This document shows, in pieces, positions 34,696 through 42,341 of a DNA stretch of 64,000 bases. Numbering within the stretch: the stretch's first letter is position 1; the number at the start of each line of letters is the position of its first letter. Source of the stretch: Polaromonas sp. 39-63-25. GTDB lineage: Bacteria > Pseudomonadota > Gammaproteobacteria > Burkholderiales > Burkholderiaceae_C. The notes below the pieces were generated by a model. That model was not told where the DNA came from, did no database searches, and saw only the letters and a program-made list of their open reading frames with translations. Both the position numbers and the translations under genes were made by a program. The DNA is taken from contig NZ_NCJH01000006.1 of the NCBI RefSeq assembly GCF_002278925.1, positions 186,001-250,000 of the forward strand, given 5' to 3'.

Positions 34696-36639
34696 ATGAT
34701 CGGCCTGCGCGTCCAGCGCAGCGCGGCCACCTTGGCAGAGGTCGACGCGGCGCTGGCGCGGCTGGAGACCGAGGCCGGCATTTATTTCGGCGTCGATGCC
34801 GGCATTGCCGGCCTGCATCCGCTGCAGGCCACGCTGCTGGTCGAACCCGCACTGGCCCTGCGTCTGTATGGCGACGGGCTGGAAGTCGAGGCCCTCACCG
34901 TTTTTGGCCAAGACCTGCTGGCGCAGCCCGGGCTGGCCCGCTGGCGCGCTCAGACCGTGCGGGGGCCGCAGGTCTCAGGCATCACGGCCCTGCGCGCTTT
35001 CCTGGCGTGTTTTGATCCTTCTGCCGACGTGCTGCTTCTGGGCGCCCTGCCGTTTGCGGCCCACCGCCTGACCGAACCCGGCAACGATGCCGGCGCGCTG
35101 GGTGTGCTTTTTTTCGGCCAGCACCTGCTTCGGCGGGATGGCGCAGGCGACTGGCAACACGTCGCCTTGAGCCTTCCCGGGTCCCTGTTGCCGGCCTCAC
35201 CGCCGACCGCTTCGCTGGCAGCGCCCATCGCCTCCCGGTCTGCCCTCGATCCGGTCGCAGCCGAACCCCGTGACGATTTTCCGGTGGGCGCTTACGCCGA
35301 CATGGTGCGCCGCGCGCTGGAATGCCTGCGCGCGCGTCCGCTGGTGTCGCTGACCCTGAGCCAGAGCTACCGCCGCCGCGTGCAACTGCCGGCCGTGACG
35401 GCCTTCGGGCGCCTGCGCGAGGCCAATCCCGCGCCGGCCAGTTTTTTTGTCAACGACGGTTCGGGCTTGCGCCTGTTCGGCGCCTCACCCGACCTGCAAC
35501 TGGTCGTCACCAATCGCATCGTCCAGACCCTTCCGGTCTGCGGCACGGTGGCACGCCGGCCCGGCGCCATCGGCGAGGCCGAGTCGCTGCGCGAGCTGCT
35601 CAATGAAGAGGTGGACGCCGCGTCGCTTGCCGTCTGCACCGACGCGCTGCGCAATGATCTGGCGCCGCTGTGCGCGCCCGGCTCGCTGCGCCTGCTGGAC
35701 CGGCGCCGGCCGATGTCGCTGGCGACCGTGGTGCATGCGGTGGACCGGCTCGAAGGACGTCTGCGCGACGGCGCCGATGCCTGGGACGCCATCGTGGCCA
35801 CGGCGGCGTCGGTGATGGTCACCGGCACCCCGCGGGCCGAGGCGCTGCGGGCCATCGATGAACTCGAGGCCAGCCCGCGCGGCTGGTACGGCGGCCTGGT
35901 GGTGCAGGTGGCATCCAACGGCGATGCCCTTGCCGGCACCATCCTGCGCGCCGCCGCGGTTCGGGGTAGCGTGGCGGAGGTGCGCACCGGCGGGGACCTG
36001 ATGGCCGACTCGTCGCCGGAACGCGAGGAGCAGGAATCCCGGCTCAAGACACTTTCGCTGTGGCGCGCTTTCGGGCTGGAAGCTGCAGCCGCACAAGCTG
36101 CTGCGCAACAAGACATCGCCCTGCCCGTCGCCGTTCACCTGGTGGATGCCGGCGATCCCTTTGGTCATGCCATGCGCGACTGCCTGCTGGGCCTGGGCCT
36201 CGGCCTGGATCTCGCGCCGCAAGCGCCGTGTTGCCTGCTTGTCGGGGCGAACGACCTGGCGGCTTGTCCTGAGCAGCACCTGGTCGCTGTCGGTGATGCG
36301 GCCCTGCGCCTGCTCGGTGCATCGGGCTGGACCGTGTTGCCCGACCGGCCCGAACATGGCCGCACGCTGCTGTGCAGCACCACCGCTGCAGCGCCCTGGC
36401 GCAGCGACGGCCCTTTTGCGGCAGCGCGTTATGCCAGCGCCGTGCTGCAGGCCGACGACCTGAAGGCCGGCTGGCAGGCTTGGGCGCTGGACGAGCAGGG
36501 GCAGCCGGTGGCCCTGGCCCATGCCGGCCGGCGCGTGGTCTGCCTGCTGTTTCGCCCTGACTCCCTGCTCTCCAGCCCGCAGGCGCTGCAGCTGCTGCGT
36601 GCGGCCCTGGCTTTTGCAGCCGTTACCGAACAGCTTTAG
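34696..36639 (+). CDS. TrpE-TrpG-like fusion with degenerate catalytic sites
   Basis: The 647-residue product has the outline of an anthranilate synthase fusion (chorismate-binding TrpE domain then glutamine amidotransferase). Recognisable TrpE blocks are LFGASPDLQLVV, ALRNDLAPLCAPGSLRLL, ASPRGWYGGLV and DSSPEREEQESRLKT. Yet the EH pair expected about 10 residues before RNDL is replaced (ASL in its place), GASPE reads GASPD, and the Gln of the early FQVVLS-type motif reads Ser. The last 165 residues look like a TrpG remnant (HLVDAGDPFGHAMRDCLLGLG) but lack the nucleophile Cys of GxCxG. It may have a different chorismate chemistry or none. It starts 13 bases after the Bug gene and is probably the third gene of that operon. 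Confidence 0.72.
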   Translation: MIGLRVQRSAATLAEVDAALARLETEAGIYFGVDAGIAGLHPLQATLLVEPALALRLYGDGLEVEALTVFGQDLLAQPGLARWRAQTVRGPQVSGITALRAFLACFDPSADVLLLGALPFAAHRLTEPGNDAGALGVLFFGQHLLRRDGAGDWQHVALSLPGSLLPASPPTASLAAPIASRSALDPVAAEPRDDFPVGAYADMVRRALECLRARPLVSLTLSQSYRRRVQLPAVTAFGRLREANPAPASFFVNDGSGLRLFGASPDLQLVVTNRIVQTLPVCGTVARRPGAIGEAESLRELLNEEVDAASLAVCTDALRNDLAPLCAPGSLRLLDRRRPMSLATVVHAVDRLEGRLRDGADAWDAIVATAASVMVTGTPRAEALRAIDELEASPRGWYGGLVVQVASNGDALAGTILRAAAVRGSVAEVRTGGDLMADSSPEREEQESRLKTLSLWRAFGLEAAAAQAAAQQDIALPVAVHLVDAGDPFGHAMRDCLLGLGLGLDLAPQAPCCLLVGANDLAACPEQHLVAVGDAALRLLGASGWTVLPDRPEHGRTLLCSTTAAAPWRSDGPFAAARYASAVLQADDLKAGWQAWALDEQGQPVALAHAGRRVVCLLFRPDSLLSSPQALQLLRAALAFAAVTEQL

Positions 36640-36642
36640 GAC

Positions 36643-37545
36643 CTAACGCTGCCCAAAAGGCCGCGCCGGCACGGTTTTCAGGTAGGCGTACAGCGCCTGG
36701 GCATCCACATCGTTGAGTTCGCGCAGTGACTCAAAAGGCATCACGGTGACGACTGCGCCGTCCGGCCGCTTGCCGCTGCGCAGCATGGCGACAAACTGGC
36801 CGGCATCCTTGTAACGCGTCATCGCGCTGCCATCACCCGGCGTGAGGTTGGCAGCCGGCGCCCAGTCGGGCGGGGCACCGGGAATCTTGCCGCCGGAAAG
36901 CCCCGCCCCGTGACAGCTGATGCACATGTTGGCCACATAGGCACCGTGCGCCACCGTCACGCCTTCGGCCACGGCGGTGGCCGGCGGCAGGGAATGGTCG
37001 ATCTTCTGCGCCGCGTCTTCAATCGCATCGAAGCCATACAGCAGCTTGACCGGCAGCGACAACTCCAGCACCGTTGCGCCGCCCGGCTGCGGCGGCAGGC
37101 TGCGCACATAGGCCACCAGCGCACCGAGGTCGGCATCGGTGAAGCGGTTGTAGTCTTCGCTGGGCATGACAAACAGCGGCCGGCCATCGGGCTTGACGCC
37201 GTGGCGCAGCGTACGCACCCAGTCTTCGGATGTGTAGCGCGCCACCACCTTGCCCTCACCCGGCGTGATGTTCGGGCCCGCCAGACGCAAGCCATGGCCG
37301 TCGTTGACGAACTCGCGGCCAGCGCCGTTGACGCCATGGCAGTCCACACAACCGCGCGAATTGAACAGGTATTTGCCGCGCTCCAGCGACTGCGCATCGG
37401 CCGGAAAAGCCACGGGCCGCACATTCACCTTGACGAGGCGCTGCGCTTTTTGATCAGCCAGCTCCGTCCCCACCAGCGTCGCACCGGCCGCCAGCACCAC
37501 CAGGGCGGCCCCTGCGCCCAGAACCCACTTGACCCATCGTTTCAT
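36643..37545 (-). CDS. Membrane-anchored dihaem cytochrome c
   Basis: The 300-residue product begins MKRWVKWVLGAGAALVVLAAGATLV, an uncleaved or cleaved signal segment, with AGAGGAAA before the ATG. Two haem-binding motifs are visible, CVDCH in the first domain and CISCH in the second. Each has a distal Met candidate (FVMPSEDYN and VTVMPFESL), matching tandem class I cytochrome c domains. Such proteins pass electrons from periplasmic dehydrogenases to oxidases. No dehydrogenase partner gene is adjacent; the convergent neighbour is the TrpE-like gene, three bases away. Confidence 0.93.
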   Translation of the reverse strand: MKRWVKWVLGAGAALVVLAAGATLVGTELADQKAQRLVKVNVRPVAFPADAQSLERGKYLFNSRGCVDCHGVNGAGREFVNDGHGLRLAGPNITPGEGKVVARYTSEDWVRTLRHGVKPDGRPLFVMPSEDYNRFTDADLGALVAYVRSLPPQPGGATVLELSLPVKLLYGFDAIEDAAQKIDHSLPPATAVAEGVTVAHGAYVANMCISCHGAGLSGGKIPGAPPDWAPAANLTPGDGSAMTRYKDAGQFVAMLRSGKRPDGAVVTVMPFESLRELNDVDAQALYAYLKTVPARPFGQR

Positions 37546-37765
37546 TGTTTTTCCTCTGGTTTGATCCCTGTCCACACCCGTTTGGGACAAAGGCGAAATT
37601 CTAGAAAGCAGGCGCTGCCTTGTCACGCTGGAAGCCGGGCAATAAGTCACAGCAACCCCTGTTGGCGAAGGCAACTATTTACATCCGCTGCGTCTGGCGA
37701 ATGCCGGACCACCGCCCTGGCGGGCGGGAACAGCGGGGCGCCCCGTTCAACGCTATGCTTGCCGG

Positions 37766-39046
37766 GTGAGCGCCTCTCTCCCGTCCAACCCTTCCAGCCC
37801 GTCCAGAATCCGCCGCATTGCGCACCTCGACATGGATGCCTTTTTTGCATCCATCGAGCTGCTGCGTTACCCGCAGCTCAAGGGCCTGCCGGTGGTCATA
37901 GGCGGCGGCCGCCGCAAGGTGGACGAAGCGCTGATGGCCGCGCAGGGCGAACGTGCGTTGCGCTTCATCCCGGTCGCGGAGTTCCCGCTGCTCAAGGACT
38001 ATGTGGGCCGCGGCGTCATCACCACCGCGACCTATGCCGCACGCCAGTTCGGCGTGGGCTCGGCCATGGGCATGATGAAGGCCGCCAAACTGTGCCCGCA
38101 GGCCATCGTGCTGCCGGTGGATTTTGACGAGGTGCGCAAGTACTCGCGGCTGTTCAAGAGCACCATCACCGACATCGCGCCGCTGATGGAGGACCGCGGC
38201 GTCGACGAGGTCTACATCGACTTCACCGACGTGCCCGGCGGCCAGCGCGAGGGCGGGCGTGTGCTGGCGCGCCTGATCCAGAAACAGATTCTCGAGAAAA
38301 CCGGCCTGTCCTGTTCGGTCGGCGTGGCGCCCAACAAGCTGCTCGCCAAGATGGCCAGCGAATTCAACAAGCCCAAGGGCATCTCGGTTGTTTATGAAGC
38401 GGACCTGCAGGAAAAAATCTGGCCGCTCAATGTGCGCAAGATCAACGGCATCGGCCCCAAGGCCGGCGAAAAACTGGCGGCGCTGGCCATCCACACCATC
38501 GGCGAACTGGCTGCCCAGGAGCCGGCCTTCCTGATCCGGCATTTCGGCAAGGCCACCGGCGCCTGGATGCACGAGGCCGCCTGGGGCCGCGACGAGCGGC
38601 CGGTGGTCACCGAAAGCGAACCGGTGTCCATCAGCCGCGAAACCACCTTCGAGCGCGACCTGCATGCGGTGCGCGACCGCGCGGAGCTGGGCGCCATTTT
38701 CACCAGCCTCTGCGAGAAGCTGGCCGACGACCTGCAGCGCAAGGGCTACGTCGGGAAAACCATAGGTATCAAGCTGCGTTACGACAACTTCAAGAGTGTG
38801 ACGCGCGACCAGACGATAGAGGCCTACACCGCCGACGCCAGGACCATACGCCACACCGCCGGCCTGTGCCTCAAGCGCGTCCCGCTGGACAAGCGCCTGC
38901 GCCTGCTGGGCGTGCGCGTGGGCACGCTGCTCAAGGCAGGCACATCGGCCGAGGCTCAACACATTGAATCAAAAACGGCAGCGACCCTTGGCCCTGTTGC
39001 GCAAACCGCTATTGATTCGATAGCGACTATTGACCAGCTCTTCTGA
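37766..39046 (+). CDS. dinB: DNA polymerase IV (Y-family translesion polymerase)
   Basis: DinB copies damaged DNA with low fidelity. The 426-residue product has the palm motif HLDMDAFFASIE and the second acidic site GVDEVYIDFTD, with the catalytic Asp and Glu in place. The helix-hairpin-helix part KINGIGPKAGEKL and a little-finger domain follow. GTG 37766 is the likely start. The last 30 residues lie beyond the polymerase core and are largely encoded by repeat family A copy 7; the protein ends IDQLF, which may be part of a sliding-clamp-binding tail. No lexA or other SOS gene is seen near it. Confidence 0.93.
   Translation: MSASLPSNPSSPSRIRRIAHLDMDAFFASIELLRYPQLKGLPVVIGGGRRKVDEALMAAQGERALRFIPVAEFPLLKDYVGRGVITTATYAARQFGVGSAMGMMKAAKLCPQAIVLPVDFDEVRKYSRLFKSTITDIAPLMEDRGVDEVYIDFTDVPGGQREGGRVLARLIQKQILEKTGLSCSVGVAPNKLLAKMASEFNKPKGISVVYEADLQEKIWPLNVRKINGIGPKAGEKLAALAIHTIGELAAQEPAFLIRHFGKATGAWMHEAAWGRDERPVVTESEPVSISRETTFERDLHAVRDRAELGAIFTSLCEKLADDLQRKGYVGKTIGIKLRYDNFKSVTRDQTIEAYTADARTIRHTAGLCLKRVPLDKRLRLLGVRVGTLLKAGTSAEAQHIESKTAATLGPVAQTAIDSIATIDQLF
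38971..39024 (-). repeat. Repeat family A, copy 7, inside the 3' end of dinB
   Basis: On the minus strand it reads GCTATCGAATCAATAGC, then GTTTGCGCAA, then AAGGGTCGCTGCCGTTTTT. It is translated in dinB and forms most of the C-terminal extension. Confidence 0.75.
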
Positions 39047-39233
39047 GGCCTGACGGAGCAGCGACGGCAAGGTGATCGCCCCGGGGCCCTCCCTGATGAG
39101 GAAAACCGTCTCGCCGTTGATGTACAGCAACAACAGCAGACATGCCGTGGCGGAAAATTTCGACCACGACTAGCCAGCAGATCCGGGCACAGAATCCCCG
39201 ATCAGCCCGAGCGGACGAAACCAGGAAGCTCCC

Positions 39234-40376
39234 ATGAAGAACCGTATACGCAGGGCGCAGTCCAGCGCGACAGACCCGTCTGAAGCCGTGCGCGAATTTC
39301 ACGCTGCAGTGGCGCAACCGGACATGGTGCTGGTGATGTTCTTCTGTTCCAGCCAGTACGATCTCGATCTTCTGGCCGCCGAGATGGACAGGCTGTTCGC
39401 CGGCGTCCAGGTCGTCGGCTGCACCACGGCGGGCGAAATGGGCCCCACGGGTTGCCGAGATCACAGCCTTTCCGGGGCAAGTTTTCCTGCTGACAGCTTT
39501 GTTGCCGCGAGTGGTCGCATCGATCATTTGCAGCAATTCGAACTGGCCACGGGTCAGGCTTTCGCCCAGGAGGTATTGCAAGGGCTGGAAAAACATGCGC
39601 CGCAGGCCAATGCCGCCAACAGTTTCGCATTGCTGCTGATCGACGGTTTGTCCGTGCGCGAAGAGCCGGTCACGCAGGCCTTGCAAAATGCCCTGGAAAG
39701 CCGCCCGTTGGTGGGCGGCTCGGCGGGTGACGGCATGAATTTCGGCAAAACGCAGGTGTATTTCGAGGGGCATTTTCACGCAGACAGCGCCGTCCTGGTG
39801 CTGGTCACCACGCCTTTGCCCTTCCAGACATTCAAGATCCAGCATGTCGTTCCCACGGACCAGCGGGTCGTGGTCACGCAGGCCGATGCCGCACAAAGGA
39901 TAGTCAGGGAAATCGACGGCTGGCCAGCCGCGCAGGCTTATGCCCGGCTGGTCGGAGTGGACGCGCAGAATCTGGACCCGATGCGCTTTGCAGCGTCGCC
40001 GGTGGTGGTCGTGATTGACGGCACGAATTACGTACGCTCGATCCAGAAGGCCAACCCCGACGGCAGCCTGACTTTTTTCTGCGCCATCGAGGAAGGTGTG
40101 GTCCTGCGTGTGGCGCGCGGCGTGGACCTGGTCGAGAATCTGGAGCACGCCTTCGCCCGGATCCAGGCCGTCATCGGCCCGCCGCAATTAATTCTCGGCT
40201 TCGACTGCATCCTGCGCAAGCTGGAAATCGCCCAAAGCGGACTGGTTGATCGTGTCGAAGCGGTATTCCTCTCCAACAAGGTCATCGGCTTTAACAGCTA
40301 CGGGGAACAGTACCAGGGCGTCCATGTCAACCAGACGCTGACCGGTATTGCCATCGGCGAGGCTGTCAATGGCTGA
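39234..40376 (+). CDS. FIST-domain sensor protein (NosP-type candidate)
   Basis: The 380-residue soluble product has a FIST_N part (PDMVLVMFFCSSQYDLDLLA, VQVVGCTTAGEMGP) and a FIST_C part (RPLVGGSAGDGMNFGKT, LILGFDCILRKLE and GFNSYGEQYQGVHVNQT), the pattern of the family. FIST proteins are ligand sensors. The NosP subset binds haem and nitric oxide and is often co-encoded with histidine kinases or c-di-GMP enzymes, which fits this neighbourhood. Haem binding here is inference. The start ATG 39234 has AGGAAG upstream. The stop lies inside the start of the diguanylate cyclase gene (eight-base overlap). Confidence 0.88.
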   Translation: MKNRIRRAQSSATDPSEAVREFHAAVAQPDMVLVMFFCSSQYDLDLLAAEMDRLFAGVQVVGCTTAGEMGPTGCRDHSLSGASFPADSFVAASGRIDHLQQFELATGQAFAQEVLQGLEKHAPQANAANSFALLLIDGLSVREEPVTQALQNALESRPLVGGSAGDGMNFGKTQVYFEGHFHADSAVLVLVTTPLPFQTFKIQHVVPTDQRVVVTQADAAQRIVREIDGWPAAQAYARLVGVDAQNLDPMRFAASPVVVVIDGTNYVRSIQKANPDGSLTFFCAIEEGVVLRVARGVDLVENLEHAFARIQAVIGPPQLILGFDCILRKLEIAQSGLVDRVEAVFLSNKVIGFNSYGEQYQGVHVNQTLTGIAIGEAVNG

Positions 40377-42273
40377 GCCCGGCCCACCTCCCGCCCCGAA
40401 TCAGCCGGACGGACCGACCGAGGTCGCCCGGCTCAACAAGATCATCCAGGCGTTGATGGATCGCGCCGAACGCAACACCAGTGCCCATGTGTCCGATTTC
40501 ACCGCGTTCCAGACAACGATCATGCTGACGGAGCGGGTACGCCGCCGCACCGAGCAGCTGGAAGCGGCACTGCGCGACAACGAGAAAGCCAACCGCATCC
40601 TGCGCGCATCCGAGGAAAAATTCCACGGACTGGCGAACCAATCTTTGACCGGCATTGTCATTGTCGAAGACGGGAAGTTCAGCTACTCCAATGGCAAATT
40701 CAATGAAATCTTCGGCTACAGCGCCGAAGAAGTGCGGCAACTGGGACCGCTCGATCTCACCATCGAGTCTGATCGCCCGCTCGTGGCAGAACGTTTTCGC
40801 AAGCTGCTCGGTGGTGAAATGAACCAACTTACCCTCACGATCGGGGGGCTGCGCAAGAATGGCACCGAAGTGGACATCGAAGTTCACGGCAGTCTCATGG
40901 CATCCGGCGGAACGCTCCAAACCATTGCCGTGATTCTCGACATCAGCGGTCGTCGGCAGGCCGAACAGGCCCTGGCATTCAAGAACACCATCCTGGCCAC
41001 GCAGCAGGAGGTTTCGCAGGACGCGATCCTGGTGGTCGATGCGCAGGGGAAAATCATTTCCTACAACCGCCGCTTCATCAATTTATGGGCGCTTGCGCCA
41101 GATGTGGTGGCAGCTGGCGTGGACGAGCCGGTGCTGCAGCAGGTCGTCGCCCAGGTGCAGGACCCGGAGGCCTTCCTTGCCCGCGTCGTCTATCTGTACG
41201 AACACGTCACAGAGGAAAGCCGCGAGGAACTCGCACTCAAGGACGGCAGAATCCTGGACCGCTACTCCGCGCCAATGACAGGCGCGGACGGCACCTACTA
41301 TGGGCGGGTCTGGCATTTCCGCGACATCACCGAACGCAAGCAGGCCGAGAAGCAGATCCGCGATGAACGCGCCTTCTCCAACAAGCTGATCGCCAGCCTG
41401 CCGGACATATTCTGCGTTTTCGACAGCACAGGACGATTTATCCACTGGAACATCAGGCTCAGGAGGCTGCTGGGCCGGTCGAATGCAGAAATGTCGCAGG
41501 CCAACATTTTTTCCATCGTGCATGAGGGGGATCGGGCCAGAGCCAAAGAGAAAATCCAGGCCGTTTTCCAGCAGGGCGAGGCCGCCATCGAGGTGCGGGT
41601 CAGCGCCTTGCGCGGGATCCGGGACTATGCAGTGACAGCGACCAGAACTGAAACCTCGCAGGGTGTGCTTGTCATTGCCATCGGCAGCGACATCACCGAA
41701 CGCAAGCACGCCGAGCTGGAACTGCAGAGACTGCAGGAACAACTTCGCGATCAGTCCGTGCATGATTCGCTGACCGGCCTCTACAACCGCCGTTACCTGG
41801 AGGAAATGTTCGCCCGCGAACTGATTCTGGCTGAGCGCCAGGGGCATCCCGTCAGCGTGATCATGGGTGATCTCGACCATTTCAAACGGGTCAATGACGC
41901 CCACGGTCATCTTGCCGGGGACGAGGTATTGCGGGTCTTCGGCGCGCTGATGAAACGCCACGCGCGCGGCAGCGACATCTGCTGCCGCTACGGCGGCGAG
42001 GAGTTCCTGCTGGTTCTGCCCGGGACATCCACAGAAAACGCCGTCGAGCGTGCCGAGCAGCTGCGTTTGGCACTGGCGGCCGCGCCAGTCACCTTTGGCG
42101 CCGCACAGATCGCGGTGACCGCCTCCTTCGGCGTTGCGACTTTTCCGCGCAACGGCCGCACCAGCGACGACCTGATCGCCGCCGCCGATGCAGCGCTGTA
42201 CTCGGCCAAGTCGGCCGGCCGCAACCGCGTCAGCGTCAGTCCCGCGCCTGCAGGCGGCGGCGCAGGCGCCTGA
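40369..42273 (+). CDS. Diguanylate cyclase with three PAS domains
   Basis: The 634-residue cytoplasmic protein makes cyclic di-GMP from two GTP. A coiled-coil-like stretch at about 20-75 is followed by three PAS domains (around FHGLANQSLTGIVIVEDGK, QDAILVVDAQGKIISYNRR and LPDIFCVFDSTGRFIHWN). The GGDEF domain follows with LTGLYNRRYLEEMF, GDLDHFKRVND and the active-site GGEEF at 542-546. The inhibitory-site RxxD (RGSD, 533-536) lies five residues before it, so feedback control by c-di-GMP is expected. There is no EAL domain. The overlap with the FIST gene and the ATPase gene 68 bases downstream suggest that the three form one signalling unit. Confidence 0.94.
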   Translation: MAEPGPPPAPNQPDGPTEVARLNKIIQALMDRAERNTSAHVSDFTAFQTTIMLTERVRRRTEQLEAALRDNEKANRILRASEEKFHGLANQSLTGIVIVEDGKFSYSNGKFNEIFGYSAEEVRQLGPLDLTIESDRPLVAERFRKLLGGEMNQLTLTIGGLRKNGTEVDIEVHGSLMASGGTLQTIAVILDISGRRQAEQALAFKNTILATQQEVSQDAILVVDAQGKIISYNRRFINLWALAPDVVAAGVDEPVLQQVVAQVQDPEAFLARVVYLYEHVTEESREELALKDGRILDRYSAPMTGADGTYYGRVWHFRDITERKQAEKQIRDERAFSNKLIASLPDIFCVFDSTGRFIHWNIRLRRLLGRSNAEMSQANIFSIVHEGDRARAKEKIQAVFQQGEAAIEVRVSALRGIRDYAVTATRTETSQGVLVIAIGSDITERKHAELELQRLQEQLRDQSVHDSLTGLYNRRYLEEMFARELILAERQGHPVSVIMGDLDHFKRVNDAHGHLAGDEVLRVFGALMKRHARGSDICCRYGGEEFLLVLPGTSTENAVERAEQLRLALAAAPVTFGAAQIAVTASFGVATFPRNGRTSDDLIAAADAALYSAKSAGRNRVSVSPAPAGGGAGA

Positions 42274-42341
42274 GGGAAACCCAGGTACAGGAAGTCGTGC
42301 CTGCCTGCAGGCGGTCCGAATCCCGACAATGACCGGAGAAA

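Noticed and set aside
39047..39233. A short minus-strand stretch in the gap after dinB translating to YINGETVFLIREGPGAITLP
   Set aside because: It looks protein-like but has no start codon or ribosome-binding site and is interrupted by stops; at best a tiny remnant.
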